The notes beneath the pieces are model-generated. The model was not told the origin of the DNA and made no database searches. It worked only from the letters and a program-made list of their open reading frames with translations. DNA of 64,000 nucleotides, taken from positions 58,520,107 to 58,584,106 of the forward strand of contig NC_134829.1 of NCBI RefSeq assembly GCF_004210375.1. The letters are read 5' to 3'. A program made the position numbers and the translations under genes. This document shows positions 1 to 12,948 of this stretch, one piece after another. The stretch is from Tachypleus tridentatus (lineage: Eukaryota > Arthropoda > Merostomata > Xiphosura > Limulidae). How positions within the stretch are numbered: position 1 is the first letter of the stretch; every line of letters starts with the position of its first letter.

Positions 1-2127
1 TACAAACTTGTGTTATCATTGCCTACTCTTTGTAATCTACAAACCTTGTTATCATTGTCTTTACTATTTATATTTTATAAACTAGTGTTATCATTGCCAT
101 ACTATTTATAATCTACAAACCTGTGTTATTGTCTACTATTTATAATCTACAAACTAGTGTTATCATTGCCTTCTTCTTTATAATCTACAAACCTTGTTAG
201 TTTCATTGTCTTACTATTTATAATCTACAAATCTATGTTATCATTGTCTACTATTTATAATCTACAAATTTGTGTTATCATTGTCTTACTATTTATAATC
301 TACAAACTAGTGTGTTATCATTGTCTTACTATTTATAAACTACGACCTTGTGTTATCATTCCTGACTATTTATATCTACAAATCTTGTAAATCATTGTCT
401 TACTATTTGTAATCTACAAACTAGTGTTATCATTGTCACTATTTATAAACTACGAACTAGTGTTATCATTCTTACTCTTTATAATCTAGAAATTTAGTGT
501 TATCAGTGTCTCATTCTTTATAATCATAGTCGCTGTATCATTCTCTGACTCCTTTATAATCTAGAACGTTACTGTTATCATTGTTTGACGCTTCTTTATA
601 ATCTGAAAGTTGTGTTATAGTGTTTGATTTCTATAATCTAGAAAGTTAGTGTTATCAGTGTTTTCTTTCATAATCTGAAACCCATTGTTATGTAGGAGTT
701 TGACCTTCATAATCTAAAAAGTTAGTGTTATCAGTGTTTTCTTCTTCATAATCTGAAACCCATTGTTATCAGAGTTTGACTCTTCATAATCTAGAAAGTT
801 AATGTTCTTGTTTGATTTTATATTGTGAAAGATAGTGTTATCTCTAACGTTTTATAATAAAACACCTGGAAAGGTATTCTTTATTGTCTACTATTTATAA
901 ATCTGCAAACTTGTGTTATCATTGTCTTCAATAATAATACCCATACAAACCTTTGTGTAGGATAATCATTGTTTAATACTTTATAATCTAAAACTAGTTA
1001 TTTCATTGTCTTCTATTTATAATCTACAAACCCGTATTTTCATTGTCTTGTCCAGTGTGTTACCGCATTGTCTTAGTATTTATAATCTACAAACCTTGTG
1101 TTATCATTACTTTACTATTTATACCACTCTCTAAAACTAGTGCTATTTCCGTGTCCATTATTTATAATCTACAAACCTTGTGTTATCATTGTCTTACTAT
1201 TTATAATCTACAAACTCAGTGCTATCGTTTTCCATTATTATATAATTCCACAAACCTTGTGTTATCATTGTCTTATTATTTATAATTCCACAAAACCTTT
1301 GTGTTATCATTATTGTCTTAATTATTATAACTCGCAAACCCTGTGTTATCATTGTTTCTGATTATTTATAATCTACAAACTATGTTATCAGCTTGTCTTT
1401 ACTATTTATAATCTACAAACTAGTGTTATCATTGCCTTTACTTTGCACCTACAAAACCTGGTGTGTTATCATTGCCTTACTCTTTATATAATCTACAAAC
1501 CTTGTGTTATCATTGTCTTACTATTTATAATCTGAAACTAGTGTTATCATTTTACCACTATTTATAAACTATGAACCTTGTTTTTAATCATTGTCTTACT
1601 ATTTGTAATCTACAAACTAGTGTTATCTATTGTTCTACTATTTATAAACTAGAACCTATCATTGCCTTTATAATTTTATAATTCCTAGAAATTTAGTGTT
1701 GTCACTGTCTTACAATTTATAACATCTACAAACTAATGTTATCATTGTCTTTACTATTTATAATTTAGAAATTAGTGTTATTATTTGTTTTACTATTTAT
1801 AATCTACAAACTACTGCATTACTTATTGTCTTACTATTTATAATCTACAAATATTGTGTTATCATTGTCTTACTATTTATAATCTGGCAACCTGAGGTTA
1901 GTTATCATTGTCTTTCATTTATAATCTACAAACCTTGTGTTATCATTGTGTTAATATTTATAATCTACAAACCTTAGAGTGTTATCATTGCTCCTTTTCT
2001 ATTTATAATCTAGAAACCTTGTGTTATCATTGTCTTACTATTTATAATCTACAAACCTTAGTGTTATCATTGTTCTTTCTAGTTTATAACCCGCAAAACT
2101 TAGTTATCATTGTCTTACTATTTATAA
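1..2127. repeat. ~39-bp degenerate tandem array (array 1)
   Basis: Roughly 53 irregular copies of a ~39-bp AT-rich unit with the cores TACTATTTATAATCTACAAA and GTGTTATCATTG. Copies differ by many 1-3 bp indels and substitutions, especially at 480-870, so the array is either old or built from poorly corrected long reads. It continues off the left edge and is cut on the right by an N gap. Short ORFs in it are translations of the repeat, not genes. Confidence 0.93.
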
Positions 2128-2627
2128 NNNNNNNNNNNNNNNNNNNNNNNNNNNNNNNNNNNNNNNNNNNNNNNNNNNNNNNNNNNNNNNNNNNNNNNNN
2201 NNNNNNNNNNNNNNNNNNNNNNNNNNNNNNNNNNNNNNNNNNNNNNNNNNNNNNNNNNNNNNNNNNNNNNNNNNNNNNNNNNNNNNNNNNNNNNNNNNNN
2301 NNNNNNNNNNNNNNNNNNNNNNNNNNNNNNNNNNNNNNNNNNNNNNNNNNNNNNNNNNNNNNNNNNNNNNNNNNNNNNNNNNNNNNNNNNNNNNNNNNNN
2401 NNNNNNNNNNNNNNNNNNNNNNNNNNNNNNNNNNNNNNNNNNNNNNNNNNNNNNNNNNNNNNNNNNNNNNNNNNNNNNNNNNNNNNNNNNNNNNNNNNNN
2501 NNNNNNNNNNNNNNNNNNNNNNNNNNNNNNNNNNNNNNNNNNNNNNNNNNNNNNNNNNNNNNNNNNNNNNNNNNNNNNNNNNNNNNNNNNNNNNNNNNNN
2601 NNNNNNNNNNNNNNNNNNNNNNNNNNN
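2128..2627. other. Assembly gap (500 N)
   Basis: A run of exactly 500 N, the usual placeholder for a gap of unknown size. It lies between two unrelated tandem arrays, so the junction between them and the true array lengths are not known. Confidence 0.99.
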
Positions 2628-5600
2628 GGATCTATATTAAAGATATACATGACAGTTTTCGACAGCTACATGAAGTAACATGACACTTGTATTAACTTAT
2701 TATTAGTGTATAGATCTATATTAAAGATATACATGACAGTTTTCGACAGCTACATGAAGTAACATGACACTTGTATTAACTTATTATTAGTGTATAGATC
2801 TATATTAAAGATATACATGACAGTTTTTGATAGCTACATGAAGTAACATGACACTTGTATGAACTTATTATTAGTGTATAGATCTATATTAAAGATATAC
2901 ATAACAGTTTTCGACAGCTACATGAAGTAACATGACACTTGTATTAACTTATTATTAGTGTATAGATCTACATATTCGACAGCTAAGAAGTAACATGACA
3001 CATAACAGTTTTCGACAGCTACATGAAGTAACATGACACTTGTATTAACTTATTATTAGTGTATAGATCTATATTAAAGATATACATGACAGTTTTCGAC
3101 AGCTACATGAAGTAACATGACACTTGTATTAACTTATTATTAATGTATAGATCTATATTAAAGATATACATGATAGTTTTCAACAGCAACATGAAGTAAC
3201 ATGACACTTGTATTAACTTATTATTAGTGTATAGATCTATATTAAAGATATAAGATGACAAGTTTTCAACAGCAAATATTAGAAGTAACATGACACTTGT
3301 ATTAACTTATTATTATTAAGTGTATAGATCTATATTAAAGATATACATGACAGTTTTCGACAGCTACATGAAGTAACATGACACTTGTATTGAACTTATT
3401 ATTAGTGTATAGATCTATATTAAAGATATACATGACAGTTTTCGACAGCTACATTGAAGTAACATGACACTTGTATTAACTTATTATTAGTGTATAGATC
3501 TATATTAAAGATATACATGACAGTTTTCGACAGCTACATGAAGTAAATATGACACTTTGTATGAACTTATTATTAGTGTATAGATCTATATTAAAGATAT
3601 ACATGATAGTTTTCGACATATAAATACAAGTAACATGACACTTGTATTAACTTATTATTAGTGTATAGATCTATATTAAAGATATACATGATAGTTTTCA
3701 ACAGCTAATGAAGTAACATGACACTTGTATTAACTTATTATTAGTGTACAGATCTATATTAAAGATATACATGACAGTTTTCGACAGCTACATGAAGTAA
3801 CATGACACTTTGTATTAACTTATTATTAGTGTATAGATCTATATTAAAGATATACATGACAGTTTTCGACAGCTACATGAAGTAACATGACACTTGTATT
3901 AACTTATTATTAGTGTATAGATCTATATTAAAGATATACATGATAGTTTTCAACAGCAAATATGAAGTAACATGACACTTGTATTAACTTATTATTAGTG
4001 TATAGATCTATATTAAAGATATACATGATAGTTTTCAACAGCTACATGAAGTAACATGACACTTGTATTAACTTATTATTAGTGTATAGATCTATATTAA
4101 AGATATACATGACAGTTTTCGACAGCTACATGAAGTAACATGACACTTGTATGAACTTATTATTAGTGTATAGATCTATATTAAAGATATACATGACAGT
4201 TTTCGACAGCTACATGAAGTAACATGACACTTTGTATTAACTTATTATTAGTGTATAGATCTATATTAAAGATATACATGACAGTTTTCGACAGCTACAT
4301 GAAGTAACAGGACACTTTGTATTAACTTATTATTAGTGTATAGATCTATATTAAAGATATACATGACAGTTTTCAACAGCTACATGAAGTAACATGACAC
4401 TTGTATTAACTTATTATTAGTGTATAGATCTATATTAAAGATATACATGACAGTTTTCGACAGCTACATGAAGTAACATGACATTTGTATGAACTTATTA
4501 TTAGTGTATAGATCTATATTAAAGATATACATGACAGTTTTCAACAGCTACATGAAGTAACATGACACTTGTATGAACTTATTATTAGTGTATAGATTTA
4601 TATTAAAGATATACATGACAGTTTTCGACAGCTACATGAAGTAACATGACACTTGTATTAACTTATTATTAGTGTATAGATCTATATTAAAGATATACAT
4701 GATAGTTTTCGACAGCTACATGAGTAACATGACACTTGTATTAACTTATTATTAATGTATAGATCTATATTAAAGATATACATGATAGTTTTCAACAGCA
4801 ACATGAAGTAACATGACACTTGTATTAACTTATTATTAGTGTATAGATCTCATATTAAAGATATACATGACAGTTTCACGACAACTACATGAAGTAACAT
4901 GACGCTTGTATGAACTTATTATTAGTGTAGTGTAGATCTATATTAAAGATATACATGACAGTTTTCGACAGCTACATGAAGTAACATGACGCACTTTAGT
5001 AGTAACTTATTATTAGTGTATAGATTCATATTAAAAGATATACATGACAGTTTTCGACAGCTACATGAAGTAACATGACACTTGTATTAACTTATTATTA
5101 GATGTATAGATCTATATTAAAGATATACATGATAGTTTTCGACAGCTACATGAATTAACATGACACTATGTATTAACTTATTATTAGTGTATAGATCTAT
5201 ATTAAAGATATACATGACAGTTTCCTATAGATACATGAAGTGACATGACACTTTGTATTAACTTATTATTAGTGTATAGATCTATATTAAAGATATACAT
5301 GACAGTTTTCAACAGCTACATGAAGTAACATGACACTTGTATGAACTTATTATTAGTCTATAGATCTATATTAAAGATATACATGACAGTTTTCAACAGC
5401 AACATGAAGTAACATGACACTTGTATTAACTTATTATTAGTGTATAGATCTACATGATAGATATATACAGTACATAGTTTTCAACAGCAACATGAAGTAA
5501 CATAACACGCTTATTAACTTATTATTGGTGTATAGAATCTATATTAAAGATATACATGACAGTTTTCGACAGCTACATGCGGTAACTTATGACACTTGTA

Positions 5601-7300
5601 TTAACTTATTATTAGTGTATAGATCTATATTAAAGATGTGGCACATGACATTTTATCGAGCGGACTTCACATTGAAGTAACATGACACTTTGTATTAACT
5701 TAGTATTAGTGTATAGATCTATAGATACAAGATACTTACATGACAGTTTTTGAACATAGCTTCATGAAGATATACATGACAGTTTGACATGTATTATTAC
5801 TTATTATTAGTGTATAGATCTATATTAAAGATATACATGACAGTTTTCAACAACTACATGAAGTAACATGACACTTGTATTAACTTATTATTAGTGTATA
5901 GATTCATATTAAAGATATACATGACAGTTTCCGACAGCTACATGGAAGTAACATGCTTACATTTGTATGAACTTATTATTAGTGTATAGATTCATATTAA
6001 AGATATACATGACAGTTTTAACCCAGCTACATGAAGTAACATGACACTTGTATGGACTTATTATTGGTGTAAAGATTTGCTTATTAAGAAATATACATGA
6101 CAGTTTTCGACAGCTACGGCAAAATGCTGTAACACTTATATTAACTTATTTATTAGTGTATAGATCTATATTAAAGATATACATGAACATGTTTTCAACA
6201 GCTAGCTATGAATCAACATGACACTTGTATTAACTTATTATTAGTGTATAGATCTATATTAAAGATATACACAGACAGTTTTCGATATAAATATGAAGTA
6301 ACATGACACTTTATATTAACTTATTTATTAGTGTATAGATCTATAATAAAGATATACATGACAGTTTTCGACAGCTACATGAAGTAACATGACACTTGTA
6401 TGAACTTATTATTAGTGTATAGATCTATATATTAAAGATACACATGACAGTTTTCGATGGCCACATGAAGTAACATGACACTTTGTATTAACTTATTATT
6501 AGTGTATAGATCTATATTAAAAGATATACGACAGTTAACAGTATTTCGACAGCTATTTTGAAGTAACATGACACTGGTATTAACTTATTATTAGTGTATA
6601 GATCTATATTAAAGATATACATGATGGTTTTCGACAGCTACATTGAAGTAACATGACACTGGCATTAAACTTATTATTAGTGTATAGATCTATATTAAAG
6701 ATACACATGACAGTTTTCGACAGCTACATGAAGTAACATGACACTTTGTATTAACTTATTATTAGCGTATAGATCTATATTAAAGATATACATGACAGTT
6801 TTCGACTTAAAGCTACGCTGAAGTAACAAGACACTTGTATTAACTTATTAATAATTTGTGCCGATTCATATTAAAGATGCACATAACAGTTTTCGACAGC
6901 TACATGGAGTAACAGGACATTTGTATTAACTTAGGTGTATAGTATGTATGGATTCTGTATTAAAGATATATGAAGACAGTTTTCAACTAACTGTAAAATG
7001 GCTGCAACATGACTGAAGACTTTAGTTATTATTAGTGTATAGATCTATATTAAAGATATACCAATAGCTGGTTTTCGACAGCTACATATGAAATGTAGCA
7101 TGACACTTGTATTAACTTATTATTAGTGTATAGATCTATATTTAAAGATATACATGATAGTTTTCGACATGCTACATGAACAACATGACACTTGTAACAA
7201 CTTATTATTAATGTATAGATCTATATTAAAGATATACATGACAGTTTTCGACAGCTACATGAAGTAACGCGACATGCTTGTATTAACTTATTATTAGTAA
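2628..7300. repeat. 84-bp tandem array (array 2)
   Basis: About 55 copies of an 84-bp unit. Recognisable pieces are GTGTATAGATCTATATTAAA (containing a BglII site), ATACATGACAGTTTTCGACA and GAAGTAACATGACACTTGTA. Copies from 2628 to about 5000 are nearly uniform. Beyond about 5400 they carry many substitutions and indels up to the edge at 7300, as expected where an array is homogenised internally but not at its border. ORFs across it are not genes. Confidence 0.95.
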
Positions 7301-7769
7301 ATATAACTATCCTAGAAAGAGCCAGGTTGGTTTTCCAATCCCCATGAAACAATGTATGACACGGCACTATGATATGTAGGATATCGTTTTATATACCTTT
7401 ACAAATACTTGGCCAAACTAAGTTAACCCAGTAATGTGTGTTTTTGATTCGTTAAAATTTATATCATAATATCAATATAGGTATCTACACCAAATGGAAA
7501 TCTGTCGTGATAGTTTTATATCATAGACTCTACCTTGTCTTTTTAGAGTTTAATAAATTAGCAGCTGTTCCTCTTTACTTTGGACAGAAATTTGCTTTCA
7601 TGAGCACTAGCCACACAACTCTAGTTATGCTTATAAGTCACGAGTGAAAGCTGTAGGCAATTAATTGTTTTGCGATCTGTGTACAAATGGAGTTTATTAT
7701 AGAGAGTTAACTTCGACTAATCTTTCTTGATGTGTCTACTGGAAACAGGCTTCACTGGTACCGATTTTT
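7301..7769. other. Unique AT-rich DNA, no gene seen
   Basis: Single-copy-looking sequence between array 2 and the diverged direct repeat. I see no ORF of note, SINE head or splice-bounded exon. Confidence 0.5.
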
Positions 7770-8460
7770 GTTCATTTTTCTTCTCTACACATCAGCTGTA
7801 ACTACTAAACCACTGTGAGTCTGCTTTCCGGCCTGCTCGCTGAACACCTTCACTGAACCTCGAGACGTGCCTTTTATGTCAAAAACCGCAACACGCATAT
7901 AAATCAACAGATGGCGCGGCTTGTGATGCTAAGCCTATTATATGAGATCTGTTTTGAAACGTAAATTGTACGTTTTTGTTTTAAACATTTACCGTTAATA
8001 ACTTCCTGATCGTGCAGAAGGTTCTATTTCATCATCCTCATGACAGTTTAAACATGCACGATAAGGTTATTCATTGAATCTGTCAGCAAAATTTCTGTTT
8101 GTGTCTGAATAAAAATTACATCGTAGGCTTTCCAAACACTCCTCACTTAAGGTTTAAATGCTAACCATCACCTGTTATAAGAAGAAACGGCTGTTACTTA
8201 AACTGCAATGTTGACCTTTCCGTATAATAAAAATACAGTCACCACTTATGTGACTTTGACCTTCATGTTTTAAAAGAACAAATACGAGTCACTTGAGAGT
8301 TTACGTTTATCTAGATTTGTAACAACAACTTACGTTTTACACTAGCTCTGTAATTACTGATAGTGTCTTATCATTACAGATCTTCGAAGTTTCATGGGTA
8401 CAGAGAGAGATCACGCCATTTTCGAAGATAAGAATGAAATATTAAAGAAATAAACAAGAA
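7770..8460 (+). repeat. Left copy of a diverged direct repeat
   Basis: This segment matches 16478-17240 in the same orientation. Shared landmarks come in the same order: GTAACTACTAAACCACTGTG, a cluster ending in AACACCTTCACT, ACGCATAT then AGATGGCGCG, TGTTTTGAAAC, TTGAATCTGTCAGC and, near the end, CTTATCATT. By eye identity is about two thirds, with indels, so this is an old duplication. It could be the 5' flank or an untranslated exon of a duplicated gene, or an uncharacterised mobile element. No long ORF lies in it. Confidence 0.7.
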
Positions 8461-8533
8461 TGTAGTACAAAAGACAGAAATGTTCTAAGACAGTGAACAA
8501 AACTACAATGAACGACGGCAGTAATAACGAACA

Positions 8534-8807
8534 TTTGTTTGTTTTTAAAGTTCGTGCAAAGCTTCCTCGAGGGCTATCTGCGCTAGCCGTCCCTAATTTA
8601 GCAGTGTAAGACTAGGGTGAAGGCTTCTAGTCATCACCACCAACCACCAACTCTTGGGCTACTCTTTTACCAACAAATAGTGGGACTGATCGTAACATTA
8701 TAACGAACCCACGACTGAAAGGGGCATATTTGGTGCGACCGGGATTTAGAACCCGTGACCCTCGGATTACAGGTCGAACGCCTTATAACGCTTGGCTATA
8801 CCGGGCC
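8534..8807 (-). mobile_element. SINE, tRNA-Thr-like family (family A), full-length
   Basis: Read on the minus strand: a tRNA-like head starting GGCCCGGTATAGCCAAGCG with a diverged A box, a B-box region that has decayed, the body core AAGAGTAGCCCAAGAGTTGG, and an AC-rich tail (seen as TTTGTTTGTTTTT at 8534). Diverged but complete. Confidence 0.93.
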
Positions 8808-9527
8808 TTGTACAGTTATAAACGTTTAATTTTGGAATGTTTCCTTTATGCACATATTATATCTTGATCAAGATATATTAAAAGAGATAAATTACTAGGC
8901 ACAATAATTTACAAAATTTAAACCTTTTATAAAATATAATTAAAATACACAATAAAAGCAGAATTAGGTAAATTAAAATCACGTAAACAGTAGATAATAG
9001 GATAATATGACAATTGTAACAATATTAAAAGGCATTCAGAACAGATACACGTGTGATATTGTTTAAAGTTGGGAGTTCGTTTATAATGGATAAACCTTCT
9101 TCAGTTACAAACTCAATACTAGGTGATCCAGATGAGATGGCTTCTGGAATTAGTAATCAAGCTGCCGTGGTTGTTGTTGGAATTATATATGTGTGACTTG
9201 TGGAGTTTGGTGGAGCTGAGGTTTTCCGTATATATAAGTTAACGAATTCCAATATCAAATGTTTAAAAAAGCAACCAATTGCATACATACGACGATGGAT
9301 GTCAAACGAACTGTGTAATAGAACATTCCATTGTGTACATGCACAATAACGAACGTTTCATAGTGAATACAATGAAGGTATTTCTTATATAGCAGAACCG
9401 TCTCTTTATATTTAAGTATAACTAACTGATTACAAAGTACAAAAATTCTTTAATAGGAGTAACGTTGCTTTATTAACATATTTCTAACTTATATAGTAAT
9501 TAAAAAATAAATATATCTATCATTTCA
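8808..9527. other. AT-rich DNA, no supported gene
   Basis: No recognisable element. An isolated ATG-start ORF of 36 codons (9086-9196) is present, but it has no splice, promoter or homology support that I can see. Confidence 0.45.
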
Positions 9528-9528
9528 G

Positions 9529-9640
9529 TACCTAAGTGGTTCAATGGTAACGTCTGGTGACTGAAACCGGAGTTTCATACACGTGGCGGGACACAGCACA
9601 TATAGCCCGTTGTTGAATCGTTGTGCTCTATAATATCTGC
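9529..9640 (+). mobile_element. SINE fragment, second tRNA-like family (family B), diverged
   Basis: An A-box-like TGGTTCAATGG and a B-box-like GAGTTTCATAC are followed by GCACATATAGCCCGTTGTTG. This last stretch corresponds to the GCACAGATAGCCCATTGTG core of family B seen at 54245-54371. The 3' tail is not preserved. Confidence 0.6.
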
Positions 9641-10079
9641 TCTTTTAACGCTGCATAAAAGTTTGACTTGTCATGGGCTGTTATATTCGTCACCTATGTA
9701 TGAGTGAACATCATGTTTGGCTTACAGAAACCTTGTAATAGAAATATATTTATTTGTCACATTGTATTAACGAAACATGAAATGTTACATGTTACAAGTT
9801 TTGATCCGTACATATTAGAGAGGCGATTTTTTTTTTATGGCAAAACAACTTCATGGAAATGAACTCCTAATCGTAGCAAATCCATAAACATGCCACTCTC
9901 CCATTGGACGACTAAACTAGAGGGTCCAGAAAGTTTCAGAGTTCTGTTAATTAGTAGCACATAAATTTTCAAAATTTTTCCATTCTCTTTACAAGAGTAT
10001 TCTGTAAGTTTCTTAGAAGTTTGTTCTTTAATAATAATGTATCTTATTGTGTATGAAAAAATAATTTTGTAGCTTCCAT

Positions 10080-11645
10080 AAGAATCTCGTTAATTCCAAT
10101 ATATAAACCTAACATGGCCAGGTGGGAAGTTCGCTCGATTCGTAGTCTGAGGGTCACGTGATGGTATCTCCGTCACACCAACATGCTCGCCCTTTCAGCC
10201 TTTCAGCCCTTTATAATGTAACATCAATCCCTAGATTTGTTGGTATAAAGAGTAGTCCAAGTTGATGGGGTAGGCAGTGATGACTAGCTGCCTTCACTCT
10301 AGTCTCTACTTCCATAAGTAGTAAATTAGGGACGGCTACCGCAGATAGCCCTCGTGTATCTCTGAGTGAAATTAAAAACAAACAAACTTTCAATTTAAGT
10401 TTCCTTCATCCTTGTTTTCCTACTAGAGCTGCAAATAGATTGTTAAGTAAATATTAAACATTTATGGACGTTTTTATCCTTATTCTTCAGTGATCATTTC
10501 TGCAACTACCCCATCATCAGCTAACTTTCTAATGTTCCTCATAACTTCTGTTAAATTTAGTAAGACTCACAACAAAGGAGTCACATGAAATGTGATATTG
10601 TTCAACTTTCATTTTCCTATTAACACAATGAGTGAAACCACAGAATACAGGGAGCAGTGAGTCAACTGACAACTTTCTTCTGTTTGTAAAGATGTCTTAA
10701 CCTCAGATCCAGACACAGAAAATAGGAAGTTTATGAAAATTTCACAGTAAGTTATTGACAAACACAACAACACAATCACTTACTGAAAATCCAGTGGAAT
10801 AATTTTGTTAAACCTATAATCAGACCTTGGTAACAGTAAAAAAAGGTTGATTTAAACCATCAACAACAAGGACTAACTGGGATGGTTCAGAGTTGGGACA
10901 AAGAAGACAGTAATATCCAGAAGTACAAGTAGTAAGTTAATGTTAAAAAACGAACTAAGCTATAAACTTTAATCTGGTTATACAGATGTGAATGACAAAA
11001 TATTCGTATCTTGCAACGAAATAAATATCCATAGTTTATTATAAAACCTTTTTTTCTTTTGTTTTTGTTTTGATTTGTGACAATGAACAAAAATGTTATT
11101 TTAACATAGATATTTTAAAAACAACTTGGAAGAACTTTCAAAGAACTCTAAATAACTCGACGAATGTTTTGTGTTTCCAAATAAAGTTTTATTATTTACA
11201 AGTTTAACTGTTTATTGTTTACGTAATGTATAATCATTAATGATTATCGACGTTTTAGAATATGTTTGCATAATTTAGATCGATGTATTTCATCTTCGTT
11301 AAACTTTATATGTGTCTCATATGTTATTTGTTATTCTTTCAGTCAGGCTGGCTAAATAACTGTGTTAAAGTTGGTAATGTGGTGTCAACGATAAACCATA
11401 ATAAAATATAAACAAATGATAATTCAACCAGAATATTTATCCTTGACAATGTATGTAAGTGTGAATAATACAATAAAAGTTTAAATATAACATTGTCTAA
11501 TCTAAATTTATAATTATTAGTTATTGATAGCTCTTCTGTTGATGGCGCCCCCTGGCTTAAATGTTTAAAATATTCATGTGAAGAAGAACAATAAATTCCT
11601 CGCTTCTAACTTTTCATTTTAGAACTTTACACCATAACATTCTAT
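10080..11645 (+). repeat. Left arm of a ~1.6-kb inverted repeat
   Basis: The arm pairs with 18020-19705 in inverted orientation. A 44-bp stretch at about 11521-11564 (containing GATGGCGCCCCCTGGC) is identical in reverse complement to the right arm near 18108-18151. Homology runs without major breaks through the AATAAATATCCATAG and AGGGAGCAGTGAGTCAACTG regions out to the SINE at the outer end. Spacer between arms is about 6.4 kb. No intact transposase is seen. Confidence 0.92.
10108..10388 (+). mobile_element. SINE family A, subfamily with 5' leader
   Basis: Head CATGGCCAGGTGGGAAG, a B-box region altered to GGTATCTCCGTCACACCA, a body with ATGACTAGCTGCCTTCACTC, and a tail AAAAACAAACAAAC. It is preceded by a ~37-bp leader (10070-10107, AGCTTCCATAAGAATCTCGT) that is also present before the SINE at 46409. 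The same subfamily forms the outer end of both inverted-repeat arms. Confidence 0.9.
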
Positions 11646-12115
11646 AATATTGTTGTTCAGTATTGGTAGCATCTACATGTCTACAGTATTACTAGTCAGG
11701 TATTGTTGGCATCGGCATGTTAAATAATGTTGTTAATAGGATATTACAGACATCGACATTCTATAATATTGTTGTTCAGTATTGGTAGCATCTACATGTC
11801 TACACTATTACTATCCTGAATATTGTTATTTATCGGCATGTTAAATAATGTTGTTAATAGGATATTACAGACATCGACATTCTATAACATTGTTGATGAG
11901 ATACTGATAGTACCTACATATCTGCAGTATTATTAGTTACGTACTGTCGTTATTGGGATGTTAAATAATATTGTAAATACAATATTATTGACATCAACAT
12001 TCTATAATATTGTTGTTCAGACATTGACAGCACCTACATGTCTACAGTATTACCAGTCAGGTATTGTTGTTATCGGCATGTTAAATAATATTATTAACAT
12101 TACTAATACCAACAC
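11637..12115. repeat. ~119-bp tandem repeat, four copies
   Basis: Units begin CATTCTATAATATTGTTGTT at about 11637, 11757, 11877 (diverged) and 11998. Each contains CATCTACATGTCTACA and CGGCATGTTAAATAAT. The array begins where the inverted-repeat homology ends. The ORF at 11958-12146 lies inside it and is not a gene. Confidence 0.9.
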
Positions 12116-12389
12116 GTTGACAGTATTCTTTGCTAGATATGACTAACCCAAGTTAATGTATCACATATTATGAAACCTTGTGCATGTCATGAGTATTGTA
12201 TAAAGATATATCTTCTTCTTATACAAATGTATTTTAATATTTGTTACTATCTACAAAATATTGTTTTATAACTTATTGTTATTCCTTGATGCCTTATAAT
12301 TGATATTGTTTTATGGGTAGCTTATATTGATTGATCCTATTTATCTAATGTGACTGAACCACGTAAGCGATATCCGTGTTTTCTGTAAA

Positions 12390-12470
12390 CCAATCACCGT
12401 TAGCAACGACATCTTTAATGTAAGAAACTTCCTGTTTAGTTCTGTTTAGTTCGAATAGTCGAATATTTAA
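12390..12470 (+). promoter_or_regulatory. Putative core promoter of the APOL-like gene
   Basis: A CCAAT box at 12390-12394 and a TATA-like TATTTAA at 12464-12470 lie about 300 and 220 bases before the proposed start codon. This would give a start site near 12495 and a ~200-base leader that includes an upstream ATG near 12511. Spacing is plausible but these are short motifs in AT-rich DNA, so this is a weak inference. Confidence 0.35.
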
Positions 12471-12691
12471 GGTTAGTTCCTGTTTCTGAGTGAACACAGA
12501 GAACAGTTATGTGAAATTTCTAAGCTATGATTCCTTAGTGTGCTCATCTCACGTTCATCAAAAGCAAAATGAAAACTGATCATGTAATAGTCGTCTGCTT
12601 GATCTGTAAAAAACACGAAATGCGAAACTACAAGTAGTTAGGGTCCGTTCTTGTCTCGAAGTTCTGGTTACCCAGAGAACGAAAGCTGAAC

Positions 12692-12757
12692 ATGGCTGGT
12701 CTTGTTTCTCGGCTCATAATATTTTCGGTGTCACCCTTCACTTGCAACGCTCATCGG
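12692..12757 (+). CDS. Exon 1 of APOL-like gene (signal peptide)
   Basis: An ATG at 12692 opens 22 codons reading as a short N-region, a hydrophobic core (residues 8-16, LIIFSVSPF) and a possible cleavage zone around CNA. This resembles a secretory signal peptide. The exon ends exactly at a strong 5' splice donor, CGG|GTATGT, at 12758, in phase 0. The next exon begins in phase 0 at 14340 after a TTTACAG acceptor, so the two join in frame. Vertebrate secreted apolipoprotein L also begins with a signal peptide. No transcript evidence is available, so the pairing is inferred from phase, donor and acceptor quality and the sense of the peptide. Alternatively this is a chance ORF with a chance donor. 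Confidence 0.55.
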
Positions 12758-12870
12758 GTATGTAATTTTCTATCAGTGTTTAAACAAGTCATTATAGGCT
12801 CAATATATAATTTAATGGAACATCAGTTTGATTTATAACCTTTTTCGTAATTGGTAATTATAAAATTATA

Positions 12871-12948
12871 TTTGTCATAATACTGTAGTTTCAGTGTTTG
12901 TCATAATACTGTAATATCAATGTTTGTCATAATACAGTAGTGTAAGGC
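12871..12948. repeat. 26-bp repeat, three copies
   Basis: Three adjacent units start TTTGTCATAATACTGTA at 12871, 12897 and 12923. They lie within the proposed intron. Confidence 0.85.

Noticed and set aside
1908..2678. ORFs running through the first N gap
   Set aside because: The translation is almost entirely unknown residues, with array sequence at both ends.
9086..9196. 36-codon ORF beginning MDKPSSVTNSILGD
   Set aside because: No recognisable family, no flanking splice or promoter signal, and length well within chance.
10211..10393. ORF of 60 codons on the minus strand
   Set aside because: It lies entirely within a family A SINE; the same false ORF type appears in copies at 46393-46695, 52090-52466 and 57013-57204.
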